A DNA stretch of 64,000 nt from positions 1,364,001-1,428,000 of the forward strand of contig JAUTDP010000003.1 of assembly GCA_033439795.1 (NCBI GenBank). Reading direction: 5' to 3'. How positions within the stretch are numbered: position 1 is the first letter of the stretch; each line of letters opens with the position of its first letter. Both the position numbers and the translations under genes were made by a program. This stretch comes from Sordaria brevicollis. Lineage: Eukaryota; Ascomycota; Sordariomycetes; Sordariales; Sordariaceae. The notes beneath the pieces were generated by a model. It was not told the origin of the DNA, searched no databases, and saw only the letters and a program-made list of their open reading frames with translations. Positions 49,297-60,950 of this stretch are shown here, piece after piece.

Positions 49297-51791
49297 TTAC
49301 ACAGAGTCACTCTGGTTCTCATCATCCGCATCCGAATGCCTCACGTTCTTCTCCCTGGGTGTATCCTCCAACCCCGTAGTCGAACAATTGCCCGCATGAC
49401 TCGTGGGCGGCGACAGAGGTCTGGAGAAATCAAAAGGCCCTTCGTCACCGCCTGAGCCCCGTTGAACGAGTTGCTGCAAAGCATGCGACGCCTGATGGAG
49501 GCCGTGGCTATGACCGTGAATGTAATGAGGATATGCGTGGCCCTGGGACCAAGGTCTTCCTTCCCGCATGTGGCTGGCGCTCTTAGCGGACCTCTGCAAC
49601 CGCGGCTTGGAGTGGACGTGGGCATGGGCAATCGGCGGTCGGGCGTGCGGAGTGACGCTCCCAGGACGAGTGTGGGCACCTCTGCGGTAGCTCATCTCCA
49701 GCCGCTCGTCCTCTTCGGATTGGTCATCGGTTAGATAGTCGTCATCGTGGCTTTGGTACAGCTTCCTATGTCGAGAAGCAAGAATCTGGATGCTGCTAGC
49801 GGAACTTCTGCGGTGATGATGCCTAGTACGATGGTGCTGATGCTCGCCAGGCGTGGCTTCGCCGGAGGACGGAGGGCGCGCAAAGCTGGGAGTTGGTTGA
49901 ACAGCAGGGCCGAGAGTGGCGCCACCAATGCGGCGGAGGTCGACCTGACTCTGACTAAAGACGACCCGGGCCCGCAGGGCGTGGACGGCCTGATCCAAGG
50001 CCAGCTCAATGGCGAGTCTATCTCGAATTCGACTGAGTTTCGGCCACGTTGCTCTTTCGCCTATAAGACAATTTCGGATCATGAATTCTGATGTTGGATT
50101 TTTCAGAATGCGGGGGAGGTCTTGCATGTCAAGTTCTGGCAGGATCGTAATATCCCCAGAGTAGCGCTGGCTGAGAATGGACCGGAGCTTGGTCAAGAGA
50201 CCGGGAAAGATACCAAACTCGGTAAGGAAATGTAGTCGGTGGACGGCCTCGTCTTTGGCAAGAGTGGTAAGGTAGTACAGCCACTCGCTGCTGTTTTCTT
50301 GGGCGGCAGCTTTTTGTTGGCGAAGTCGGCCGGGATGGTTTCGAGGATACAGCCTGTCATCTTTGGAGAGAAAGGGGACGATATGAGGGTTGACCTGGGA
50401 GACGATGAAATGGTTGACGTTGAACATTTCGGCCAGTCGCGTCATGGGCAAGTCGTTGTCGACAGAGCCATCGATCCAACGTTGTGGTGTTGGATTCCAG
50501 GGAACATGTGCGCCGGTGGTAGGATCCTTGATCAGCAACGGAGCTGCTTGGAAGACAAGTGGGACGGAACACGAAGCGGCCACTGCGGACCAAATCATGA
50601 CATTCGGAGCAGTGATGTAGTTCAGCAAGCGAGGTAGCTCGTAAATGGACGCGGTAGACACGCAAATGTTGCAAATCCTCCTTGTCCGGTTGTAGGCCTC
50701 TTGAAACGTCAGGTCGCCAAGCATAGATCGCATCACTCGGGTAAGGTTCGTTATGTCAGCCCAGCTGCCTTGGGTTAAAAGTCGGCGTAAGCTGTCGGAG
50801 ATGCCGTCGTTGGGCCCCTCGAAAACGTCAAGATCGCCATAAGGAAAGTGCTGGATCAGGTCCGGGATCTCCTCGTCCTTCCTAGTGCAAAGGACTGAAC
50901 ACACAATGGAACCAGCAGAAGCGCCTGAGATGATGCGAGGCAAAAGATTCGCTTCAAACAGGGACTTGATGACACCAATATGTGACATGCCAAAGGTGGC
51001 CCCTCCACTCAGAAGCAGAGCACTCCTCCCAAAGCTCTGTCTTGCGAACAGCATGCCCTCCAGCAAATCTTTGGTCTCCATGTCGGCAGGTAACGTCTGG
51101 GTGCTGTGGTCCACCAATGTTTCGATTGTTTTGACGGCCGAGTCGACATAATCCTCGATCAGTTTCTTGGTCCCGACATAGGAATGGCGGTACAAGTCAA
51201 TGTTGCCCATTCCACCGAGGTCACGCGACAGGGCCGTGCGGACCAGATACATCATTTCCCGCGTGTCGCCAGTTTCCCGCGCATGGTCCAGGTCTCGCAA
51301 CTTGGTCTCTATAATGTCAGGGCGGTAGTCGCCGGTTGAGGGATCGAGTTTCCACGCGTCGTTGCCTTCGAGATGATCGAGTTCCTTGGCTGCTGTTTCC
51401 CATTCATCTGCGTTGGAAGCCTGTATGTTACAGGATGATGGTCAGCATTTGTCGGAGATGCGACGTTTCGCAGCATGACTTGTGTGTGGAAGGTAGTACC
51501 AACATTGTGCATGACGTCTTCGAGAAACTGCATCCTCTCCTCTATCCTGCGCTTGTTTTCCCTCTCTGATGCGGTGAGGCCGTCGCGCCATGACAAAACG
51601 TAGTCGCCGGCACTGCGGAGGACTTTCGAGAGGGGTCGGAATGCGACGTGCTTCTCAACCTTGTTATTTTTCTTCTTGAGCGCCGAAGGCAAGGGTTGGG
51701 AAGATGCCTTTTGAGTGCCACAATCACTGCCATCGGGGCCGCCGGGGCTGACACGGATGCCGGGCGGCCCGTGGACGAGGAGGTCGGTCAT
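49297..51791 (-). CDS. DUF3336-patatin triacylglycerol lipase (TGL4/TGL5 type)
   Basis: Two exons, complement(join(49297..51420,51504..51791)), 803 residues. The 83-base intron uses donor GTTGGT, a CTGAC branch and acceptor ATACAG. Splicing restores the DUF3336 stretch MHNASNADEWETAAKELDHLEG. DUF3336 covers about 80-215, with LVRTALSRDLGG and a GTKKLIEDY block. The patatin domain (about 225-430) has the oxyanion loop GGATFG (235-240), the nucleophile elbow GASAGS with Ser264, and DGS with Asp413, giving a Ser-Asp dyad. The last 250 residues are low complexity and His/Arg-rich. Yeast homologues hydrolyse triacylglycerol at lipid droplets; the same role is inferred here. Length and domain order fit the family. 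Confidence 0.9.
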
Positions 51792-54230
51792 TGGAGGATC
51801 GTATGTATGGAGGTTCGTAGGACGGCGTCGAGTTTATAGATTCAGTTTCGGATCGGGGTTTAAGACGGAGGTCGGCCGGGACGAAAAAAGGGTCCGCTTA
51901 TACAAGTATGCGCCGGTGGAGATGGAGATTCGAACTCTAAATACTAGGGCAGTGTAAGCGGGAGAGGAATTGTAGGCGCAGTCGCGTGCCGTGGTTGTTG
52001 ACTTTAAGTTATCGAGTTGTGGAGTGTTGGAGACGGATGAAATTGAAAGCCAGGGAGTCGGAAATGGTTCATGGCTGGCTGGGGTTGAACTGTGTTGGGG
52101 GAGAATGCGACGACATGGAGATGATATGAAGAATAGAAAACGAGGGAAAAGAGTTGGCGGTCAAGGAGTTGCAGTTTGTTGAGTTTCATTGCAGCAAGGC
52201 TTCCAGGATGCTTCATGCCCGGGCCCGTCCTGCCGTCATCACAAATTCAGACGGCCGGGTTAGGCGCGCAAGGGGAAGGGCCACCTGACACTTTTTCGGG
52301 CGCTGTCCCCGACGAAACAGGCTGGAACGGTCGCTGAGAAGGGGGGCCAGCTGGGGCAACGGGGGACCACCGGACCAGACACAGGGGAATGCAAATCGTG
52401 GGGCAACCCTTGCGATGGGTGGGGTAATCAGTTGAAAGCCGGGCACGCGCGCACTCCCGGGTTTCCACTTCTTCTTAGGTTTAGCAACCAGATCGGGACG
52501 GCCATCGGGAGTCTCCATCATCAGGAAAGACAACTGAAGAATCAGAGAGGAAAGTCTGAAACCAAGAATGAAATGGAATCTGGGGAAACACGCACACACA
52601 AACACAACTTACCGTTCACGCGGTCCTCCAACCCAATACCGCCCCCGAAATCTGGGGTATTTGTCCCGGCTTGGTGATACGGCTTCTTGGCTTCAAACTC
52701 TAAAACTGGAAATAGACAGCCTGAAATTGGCATTTTTCCATCTATTGCAAATGTGAATTCCATCTTTGCCTCTCATGGGTGACGAGGTGTGAATGGTTGT
52801 GTTGTTCGGCACATGCCATATTCAATGACCTCAGGAACACCACGGCTTGATGACTGCCCTTGCCTTAGTGCTGTCAATGATAAGCAAGACATGACCAATG
52901 GTGTTGACGCTGACGATAATCCAAGGCGATCGATACGTGGCTGAATAATCTGTAAGTACATAGAGGCGTCAGCAAGGCCTCAATTCAGGAAGCAAGTTAA
53001 GTTGGATTGTTGGAAGAGATGCTCAGAAAAGGAGACAGTCCCTTCTTTGAGTTAACTTACAATACGCTTGGTCGATCAACGTCGAAACAAGACTGGATCA
53101 GAGACATTGGTGTAAAAAAAGGACAAACAACAATCGATAAAGGTTGGACAACAGGTGAGGTTTTCACATGTCAGCTCGACCTGCCCAACACGACTCGCAG
53201 TGGATGACGTGCATGCATGCATTCTTCAATCCCCGTCGCCGGTTCAGTTTTTGAGTGAAGACAGTGCATAAAATGGCTTGCTTACTGTCATCCCAACAGA
53301 ACAGAACATGAGCATCAAAGGATAAACGAAGCAATTCTCATCGATCAAGAGTAAGGATACTGTTGACTGACTGGAGGATTGAGATCTTTCGTAGGCGATT
53401 TCCAGACATACCTAGACAAGTAACCATGGAAATATTTCAGTCTTTCCACGTTGGTTCGGGGCGCCCAAGTCACACCCTCTCTCGCAACTTAACACAGTGC
53501 CACGGGGAAGGCCATGTTGCAGTTCGTTGTCCTCCACTGCCATGTTTGGTGTCCACGGCCCACGCCAGTTGGTCCAGGGGACCAAGTCTAAGTTCAGGCG
53601 ACATTCCCTACCTCGCTCAACAAACTTGACCATTAATTGCGTAGGCAAAAATTTAGAAGGTGTCATCTCCAACGTCTGTTCATCACTGATGTTCGTAGCC
53701 AGGAACTTGGCATTTCTTCAGGATGACTGCGAAGAAACAACGCCAAAGAACAAAGGACAAAAAGATGAACAAAAGTCAAAGAAATGGCATTGAACTATGA
53801 AAGGTCCATCCGATGGAACCACTCTCATGAGAACAGTTTATGATTCAAGGAGAATCAAAGACCCAGAAAAGCCTTCAAACTTTGATCTCATCTCAAATGG
53901 GACGAAAGAGGCCGAGAAGGATGAAATTCGGCACCCGGCGCCGGTCCGCTGGATGCTCCCGTTCCGGGTGGGGCCGGGTGGATCCCGGTGACGGGAACGG
54001 GCAAGGTGCTCTCCACTTTCTTCAACGAATTCAGTGCAGTGCCGTCGTCCAACCGCTGGAAAAAGGAAAAAAAAAACGGGAAAAAAGGAAATCAACCAAA
54101 ACATTGACCTCACCAGTTTCGACCGACGCATAACCGTCGTCATTGACCTGCGCGACAAGGAGAATTGACGCTGTACTCTCGCAATCGCGTCGCGCCAATC
54201 TCCAACTTTGCTGCGATTCGGCGCACAGCC
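51792..54230. other. Long divergent intergenic region
   Basis: 2.4 kb between the lipase (-) and hydrolase (+) 5' ends. I saw scattered short frames on both strands without homology, domain or convincing introns. A GAGATTCGAACTC stretch near 51,927 resembles a T-arm but has no tRNA around it. A non-coding RNA or short gene cannot be excluded. Confidence 0.45.
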
Positions 54231-55740
54231 ATGACAGACGCCGACGACCAGCCCTCCCGGTTGGCGCGATCACTGCTTCTAGAGCCGACGCTCTCCTTCA
54301 CACTCCCAAGTCTACACGACGGCCTTGCGATCGATTGTCGCGTTTATCATCCTCAGTCTCTCGACCCTTCACCCTCCTCACCACCATGGCGGAAACATGC
54401 TGCCATCTTCGCCCATCCATATGCGCCTCTCGGAGGTTGCTATGACGACCCCGTGGTAGAAATTGCAGCCGGGACACTACTCAGGCTTGGCTTCCTGGTC
54501 GGCACCTTTAACTTCAGGTTGGATCACCCCCCTCTCACGATTGCCATTCTGAAGCATGCTGACTATACCTCTCCATTGTCTCAGAGGCGCACAAGGTTCC
54601 GCGGGTCGGACCTCATGGACAGCAAAGGCCGAGCGGGCAGACTACATGTCCTTCGTCGGCTTCCTTTCGCATTACGTCCACTTCCTCGACCCCTTCCGAC
54701 CGCATCTTCCCGAATCCGTTCCGACGTTGACGCCGCTTGCCGAAGCATCTGATTACATGGCAGTACATACTAGCGGAGGAGCCAACCAAGACCCCCGACC
54801 CGTTACACCTTCTACCCCATCATACGAGACAAACCAGTCACCGCTGTTCCTGATGGGCGGCTATTCATACGGTTCAATGATTACCATGCAACTACCTTCT
54901 CTCGAGACCATACTCCAACAATTTGATACCCCGGCTTGCACCTCGCATGCTGCTGAAATACGCCTACGAGCTCAGCACCTGGCCGAGGTACAGAACACAG
55001 CGTTGGGAAGTGCAAGAGTAGCGGCTCTCGAGCATCAAGCCAACGTATCATCCCACTCACCGTCTGGAATGCGTTTCGGGGGAGAAGAAAGCAACAGGAA
55101 ACACCACCATTCGCGGTTGTCCTTTTCTCATGATACAGAAGAAAAGATTCACAAGGGGGTTGCGGAGTTGATGGCCAAGGCAAAAAGTCATAAGAGACGC
55201 CTTTCCGGGAAAGACCACAGCTGTGTGGGGGAGGACGGGGCACTCGAGACAGGCACCGAGGCAAAGCCTCAAGCGGCCAAGGATTGTCTACCTGCTGTAC
55301 CTGATCGAGTGGTAGCTCGGCCGGCCTATTTGCTGGTTTCGCCGTTGCAGGGTATCATTACCAACCTTGCGACATTCTCCCTACTCCCGCGAAGGCCATC
55401 ATGGAGAGGTCTGACCAGATCCGTATCCTCTCCAGCGGCCACTAATTCGCCGACTGGTCAGCATGGCCCGGTCTCCGAGATTCCTGTCTCAATGGAAGAA
55501 GCGGAAGCCAAGTTGGTACGAAACCCTACACTCGCCATCTACGGTGACAACGACGGTTTTGTACCCGTGCGAAAGCTAAGGCCGTGGGCCACTCGTTTGG
55601 AAGGCATTCCTCGCTCTCTCTTCCGAGCACACGAGGTTTCCGGAGCCAGCCATTTCTGGGCGCAAGGCAGAGCAGCATACACGCTCAAGGACGCCATCAA
55701 GACCTTTGCCGAATCACTTTTAGCCGAGAACGGAACTTGA
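54231..55740 (+). CDS. Alpha/beta hydrolase family protein
   Basis: Two exons, join(54231..54517,54585..55740), 480 residues. The 67-base intron (donor GTTGGA, branch CTGAC, acceptor CTCAG) joins TFNF to RGAQGSAGRTSW, a typical fold segment. The HP-APLGG loop is at 62-69. The nucleophile elbow GYSYGS has Ser190; Asp417 or 419 (GDNDGFVP) and His452 (SHFW) complete the triad. A long insert between about 215 and 400 is low complexity and basic, unlike compact hydrolases. No signal peptide, so intracellular. Specific substrate unknown. Its 3' end is 36 bases from that of the convergent esterase gene. Confidence 0.85.
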
Positions 55741-55776
55741 GCAAAACAGACACTTTAGCAATTCACTATGATAAAA

Positions 55777-56736
55777 TCACAGATTTTCCAACGCCCGAAC
55801 TCTGAGTTCCACAGCCAGCTTCGACACCCGAACGTTCACCGCCACCATCTCAAACGCATGCGGAACCCCAGGATACAAATGCAGCTCAACACTGACGCCT
55901 GCCTTGAGCAGCCTGGCACCAAACTCCACATTCTCGTCCCTGAATAAGTCTAGCTCTCCGCAGTCGATAAACGTCGGTGGCAGGCCCGACAAGTCCTTCG
56001 CCCTTGCCGGCGCAGCATACGGCGATATCTCCTTCTCGCCATCCGCTCCCGCATAAGCCGCCCACGCAACCTTGTTAAAAGGGCCCGTCCACAACAAATA
56101 CGGATTCAGCGGATGATCATCGGGCCAATACGTCCTATCGTCCAACATCGGGTACGCCAGCACGAGCTTCTTGATAGGCGGCGACACCTTTTCGTCGCGC
56201 GCCTTGAGAGCAACACCCGCCGCTAGCCCACCGCCGGCGCTGATGCCGAAGAGGGCAATACGCGCCAGATCAATCTGCTCCGACTCGGCATTGGCGTGCA
56301 GCCATTCCAAGGCGGCATAGCAGTCGTCGAATGGAGTCGGAAAGGGGTGCTCGGGCGCGACCCGATAGTCGGCGGCGTAGAAGGTGAGCCCGCTGGCGTG
56401 CGCGTAGCGCTTGATGTCCTTTGCGAACTGGGCGACGGTGTTTTGGACGTAGCCGCCGCCGTGGTGGTGGAGTACCGCGGCACGAGGACCTGGGGCAGCC
56501 GCCGCCGCCGCCGGGGTGAACCGGTAGAGGGTGATCAGGGTGCCATCCTTGGAAGGGATTTGGTAGGTGGTCTCGGTGACATCGGGGGTGTCGGGGATGC
56601 TGGCGAGGACGTGCAAGAAGCCGGCACTGTTGGCAGCGATGTCGATGGTAGGCACGGGAGGCGGCTGAGATGCCTGGAGCGCCAGCAGGGGCAGGATGGC
56701 CTGGAAGTACTCGGGGTCGAATTTGTTGTCGGACAT
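55777..56736 (-). CDS. Alpha/beta hydrolase-3 esterase (HSL family)
   Basis: 319 residues, single exon, ATG at 56,736. The oxyanion motif HHGGG is at 91-95. The nucleophile elbow is GISAGG with Ser166 (family form GDSAGG), with Asp263 (ELDLFRDE) and His293 (PHAF) completing the hormone-sensitive-lipase type triad. There is no signal peptide, so a cytosolic carboxylesterase or lactonase-like enzyme is likely; the substrate is unknown. Length (about 320) is usual for the family. It is convergent with the preceding hydrolase. Confidence 0.9.
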   Translation of the reverse strand: MSDNKFDPEYFQAILPLLALQASQPPPVPTIDIAANSAGFLHVLASIPDTPDVTETTYQIPSKDGTLITLYRFTPAAAAAAPGPRAAVLHHHGGGYVQNTVAQFAKDIKRYAHASGLTFYAADYRVAPEHPFPTPFDDCYAALEWLHANAESEQIDLARIALFGISAGGGLAAGVALKARDEKVSPPIKKLVLAYPMLDDRTYWPDDHPLNPYLLWTGPFNKVAWAAYAGADGEKEISPYAAPARAKDLSGLPPTFIDCGELDLFRDENVEFGARLLKAGVSVELHLYPGVPHAFEMVAVNVRVSKLAVELRVRALENL

Positions 56737-57387
56737 GTTGTGTGGTTGTTGAAGAGGTCATGTGGAAGGAGAAACTGCAGCTTGCGATGCCAGAGCTTCT
56801 TAAACTGTTCCGCACATTGTCGATCACCCCCGCTCGAGCGGCCGAACTCGCGATAGTTACGTGTCGATGCCGACCTGCACACTAACGCAAGGTGGGCACG
56901 TGGTGGAGTCCTTGCTCGCCCACGGCATTGGTGAACCAAACTCCACGAAATTGACCCTGGAATTCGTCAACCGCGCTATATGAAACGAAATATTGGCCTC
57001 TAGACCTGAAATTCGCATTTGTCAGCTATTATTGAACCCTACGCCCCGTCGTCGACGCAGGCGCCATCGACGCTTGACGGTTCGCGGGTCTCAAATGACT
57101 GTGATGGCCGACCCGGCAATGGTATGAAGCTGTTCAGGTTAAGAGGCTGTGGAGGCTTCCTCAACGACTCTCATGTCTGAGAATAGACACACACGATGCA
57201 ACAGACATGTCAAAGTCTTGAGAACATATCCAACTGAGTTCAATCCTTCTTAGTATCCAACTTTTGATAACCCATATGTCCACCTGTTGATTCCCTTCCC
57301 CGGTCGCGAAACGCCTCCCAATGCTTCTTTTTTCATCCAATGTCTGCCGTCATTTTTCCTCATCATCAGCCGTCGGCAAATCCCTTT
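56737..57387. other. Intergenic region
   Basis: Esterase promoter and 3' flank of the transporter gene. No gene or RNA recognised. Confidence 0.5.
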
Positions 57388-59541
57388 TCATCGCCCAGCC
57401 AACAAAGGCCGTGTCTCCCCTTCTACCTCCTGGTCATCTTCCTCCTCAACATCTCTCAAAGCCCTCACATTCACCCTCGCAACACCCTTCCCCTTCCTAC
57501 CACTTCCCTTCGCTCTACCCTTCCTCGATCCCTCTCTCCTCTCCGCCTCCGCAGTCGTCTCATCCCCAACCCCAACCCCATCCCCAGATTCCGAACCAGA
57601 ACCAGGCCTCTCCGCCCTTACCCCCACAACCAAAGCCACCGTCGCCACCGCACAAAACCCACAAGAAACCATATACGGCAATCCCCTCCACACCCCCTCC
57701 AGCCCCAAACTCCATCCGAAACTCCTAGCCACAATCGGTCCCGCCATTAAGCTACCAGCCGTATCCATCATCGCCAGCGTGGTGAACAAGATCCCAATCA
57801 TGTCCGGCTCCACTAAACTAGCCAGCAAACTTCTTGCGAAAGGGTAAAAACCGGATCCCAGGGTGTATAACGTCAAAGAAACAAAGACGTAAAACAGGGA
57901 AGGGGCCCAGACGAGGACGGCGAAACAGAGCGTGACGAAGACGAAGGAGATGCGAGATAAGATGAGGTCCTTCTGGAGGGGCGGAATAAGGAAGTGGGAG
58001 GTTAGGAGGTAGTCGAGGAGGGGGAGGAGGAGGGTGACGGTGAATAGCTGGGTTAGGGCGCGGTAGGAGTTTAGGAGGTTTGCCTTTGCGAGAGTTAGCG
58101 GAGAGCGAGGAAAAAGAGAAAGGGGAAGGGGGTAGAAAGGAAGGGGAAAGAGGAGAAACAAACAAAGGGAAGGGAAGGAATGGGAAAAGAAAACAAGACG
58201 TACCTGGGCAATGGGGATCTGATACCGCGTGGAAACGAACTGCATCAACATGACCAACGACTCGCGCGAGTAATCGGCGACCAAAAACGCGAGAACGACG
58301 AACAAGATGCTGGGGTGGTGGAAGATGTAACCGAGCGTATGGGCGGCGTGGCGGTAGACTTGGATGGCGGATTTGTTGACGTCTTCCTTCTTTTTTGTGT
58401 TCGTTCCGCTGACGACGGACTGGTCCGTATCTTGGTCGTCCTCCTCCTCTTCCTGCCCGGGTATCATGGCCTCGGGGTCCGCTTCGACGCTGGAAGCGGC
58501 AGCCCGCTTAAGATGCATAGTCTCAGGCATATTCGCCGTCAAAACCGCACTCATGACCAAACATCCAAACCCAACGCCCAGCGGAACCCCAAGCCCCCAT
58601 TTGCGCATCATCAAAGTGCTAGCAGCCGGCCCCAACAACTCGGCCGTGATCAACGTCGACAGCGCAGCAAAAAACACGCGACTGCGATTCTCTTCCGTCG
58701 TCGCGTCCGTGACGATCATCATGCCCACGGCGCTCGTGACGGTGCTGCCGCCGCCGATGATCAAAAAGTAGGAACTCAGCCAGGTTGCTTTGAGGGAGAG
58801 GAGGTGTGTCGGCGCCCAGTCTCCTCCAATAAGCCCGCCGTCGTCGTCTTCCGAGAGAACCGAGGTAGACGCGGAATAACACCTCCAAGCGACATACAAC
58901 ACCCACCCGGCCGCCAACACCTGACCCAGCAACGACCTAAACAAAACCGCGCTGCGGCCCTTTTTGTCGGCTAACACGCCGTAGTACATGGCTAGCAACA
59001 AACCGGGGATGCCGTCGAAGAAGGTCTGCCAGCCGAACAGCTCGGCGAGGGCGTCTTGCACGGGGGGGATTTTGCATTGGGATTCGGAGGGTGGTTCGCT
59101 AGCAGTGAAAAGGTTGGTGGTTGTCGTCGTTGCAGAGAGGAGGGATGAAACGGTGGTTTCGGTCGTCCCGTTATGAATGGCATAGTATTTCCTGCAAATG
59201 ATATCCTCAAACAGGCGGGTGCGCGGAGCAAAGGAGATGACGACGCCCATAGCTGCCAGGAAGATCATGAGCTGGATGAGGATGATGGGGGTCCAGTGGG
59301 TTCGTTTTTGCTTTTGCTGGATGTTGTTGTTGTCTTCGAAAACTGGTGAGCGTGGTGACGAGGCATTGTCGCCGGAAGATGATGATGATGAGGCGGATGA
59401 GTTGCTTGATGACCAGTAGGTGGACGAAGAGGCTGATGGACCCTCGAGAGGAGTGGGAGGCATGAAGAGCAGGCTTTGGTGGTCTTCTGCGTCTTCATCT
59501 CGCTCGTCGTGGGTGCTCAGGCGAGCGACGGAGCGAGGCAT
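57388..59541 (-). CDS. Major facilitator superfamily transporter
   Basis: Two exons, complement(join(57388..58083,58204..59541)), 677 residues. The intron (58,203-58,084) has donor GTACGT, branch CTAAC and acceptor CAAAG. It is 120 bases and stop-free in frame, so retention would give a 717-residue form. The N-terminus is long and Ser-rich. The first helix is followed by an RTRLFEDIICRKYY segment typical of a fungal MFS subgroup. The motif A region LADKKGR lies after helix 2. An acidic central loop (about 365-390) separates the two halves, and the C-terminus ends RPLLAGR after an acidic run. It is a plasma or vacuolar membrane transporter by inference; the substrate is unknown. Confidence 0.87.
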   Translation of the reverse strand: MPRSVARLSTHDERDEDAEDHQSLLFMPPTPLEGPSASSSTYWSSSNSSASSSSSSGDNASSPRSPVFEDNNNIQQKQKRTHWTPIILIQLMIFLAAMGVVISFAPRTRLFEDIICRKYYAIHNGTTETTVSSLLSATTTTTNLFTASEPPSESQCKIPPVQDALAELFGWQTFFDGIPGLLLAMYYGVLADKKGRSAVLFRSLLGQVLAAGWVLYVAWRCYSASTSVLSEDDDGGLIGGDWAPTHLLSLKATWLSSYFLIIGGGSTVTSAVGMMIVTDATTEENRSRVFFAALSTLITAELLGPAASTLMMRKWGLGVPLGVGFGCLVMSAVLTANMPETMHLKRAAASSVEADPEAMIPGQEEEEDDQDTDQSVVSGTNTKKKEDVNKSAIQVYRHAAHTLGYIFHHPSILFVVLAFLVADYSRESLVMLMQFVSTRYQIPIAQVRLVFFSHSFPSLCLFLLFPLPFYPLPLSLFPRSPLTLAKANLLNSYRALTQLFTVTLLLPLLDYLLTSHFLIPPLQKDLILSRISFVFVTLCFAVLVWAPSLFYVFVSLTLYTLGSGFYPFARSLLASLVEPDMIGILFTTLAMMDTAGSLMAGPIVARSFGWSLGLEGVWRGLPYMVSCGFCAVATVALVVGVRAERPGSGSESGDGVGVGDETTAEAERREGSRKGRAKGSGRKGKGVARVNVRALRDVEEEDDQEVEGETRPLLAGR
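58084..58203 (-). other. Frame-preserving intron in transporter gene
   Basis: 120 bases, no stop codon in the coding frame, pyrimidine-rich. Consensus splice signals support removal. Confidence 0.8.
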
Positions 59542-60950
59542 GGTGGCGGAGGTTGGATGGCCGAGGCCGGTCGGCGGACGTTATCCAAAAGTGGCGAGGG
59601 TGGTGAGTGGGAGAGTGAGTGACTGAGCGGGTGAGAATGTTTTATTGAGTGAGCATCGTGTTCCCGTCGTTCCTCATTCAAGCCCGTCGCGGAAAAAGAA
59701 TGAAGTGAGAAAGATGGAAAGATGAAAAGATGAAACACGAAACACGCGATAAGAGAATTCGCAACTAACGCCGATCAACAGTCACACTCACACATACCCT
59801 GCGCTTCGCCAACCTTTCCCTGCTGGGGCTAGGCCGGCGATGTGGCCCTCCGGGTCGCCGGGAGCGGGATGCCGTTCGACTCCACTCGCTCGTGATCAGA
59901 TCAGATCTTGCGATAAAACGGAACTGATAAGATCTTGTACCGAACGGTGATTCGTTGGCCTGTCGAAAACAGTGGAGATAAAACCCGTCAGCGAGCCCTA
60001 ACCCTGCAAACCCTGGCCTGTCATCTTTTCTTTTTTTCGGGGAACTTGGGTTGCCCCTGAACTGTTTGTTTACTTTTGGCATTCCTTTACTCATGACATC
60101 GTCGACATGAATGCTGAAGGTCAAAAGCAACCTCATTGATGTCTTTGAAGATGAGGGCTGACCTTCACACACCTGAGAACCACGATGACAATCGATTCAC
60201 TAAAGGCGGGGTATGGTAACGGCCGTTCGCTCTTTCCTTCTACCTACCAGTAGACACTTTCACCCAAAATTGGAAGGAGCGACGGTTTGTCACACCACAC
60301 TTTTCAACTTCTTCCTTCCCGAATCAACTCTTCTCCTCTTTGCACAGAACTTTGCCCACAATATTCAATCTTCTTTGGTCTCAAACGTACCTAATAACTC
60401 TGTCAACGCCATCCACTGCGATCTCCAACCATGCTTCCCAAGTGTCCCACCATCATCACCCGCATTTCCCGGCCACCATCGTTATCCTGGTCGGAGCCAG
60501 CAAAACACCAAACAGATGTCCTTCTCAAGCTTCAGTCGTAATGTCCAGCCTCTTACAATGGACTGCTACTCTAGCCACAAATCACCCACACAGTTCACAA
60601 ACTTCCTCCACAATGGGCCCGGAAGTTCCGGACTAGATCCGGACTCTTTGTCGAGAACAAAGGTATTTGCTCACTCAAGCCTTCATTGTCCACCGGGTAA
60701 ACCATCCGCTGACAATCTTATTGTGTGGTTCCCGAACAGAAGCCAGCCATTGTGTTCAAATGGGACACTCAGATCCAATCCTTGGGACCACTGCTTCTCA
60801 ACCCGAAACACACATCATCGGACTGTTCACCGCCCCGTTTTACATAAATCCCAGCATCCCGTCCCGAGCCGTCCGACATGGATGTTCGCAAATCATCGAC
60901 AGGCACAGACAAAGCATCTCACTCAACGACTACAACAACTCATCGTCATC
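59542..60950. other. Divergent intergenic region with open 5' extension of next gene
   Basis: Holds promoters of the transporter (-) and membrane protein (+) genes. From 60,213 the membrane-protein frame is open for 246 codons with an ATG. The sequence there looks non-coding: low complexity, Ser/His/Pro rich. Treated as 5' UTR here. Confidence 0.5.

Noticed and set aside
51915..51950. T-arm-like GAGATTCGAACTC stretch, possible tRNA
   Set aside because: No A box, acceptor stem or anticodon stem can be folded around it on either strand.
57321..57850. Proline/serine-rich frames on + strand
   Set aside because: Shadows of the transporter gene's C-terminal exon on the opposite strand.
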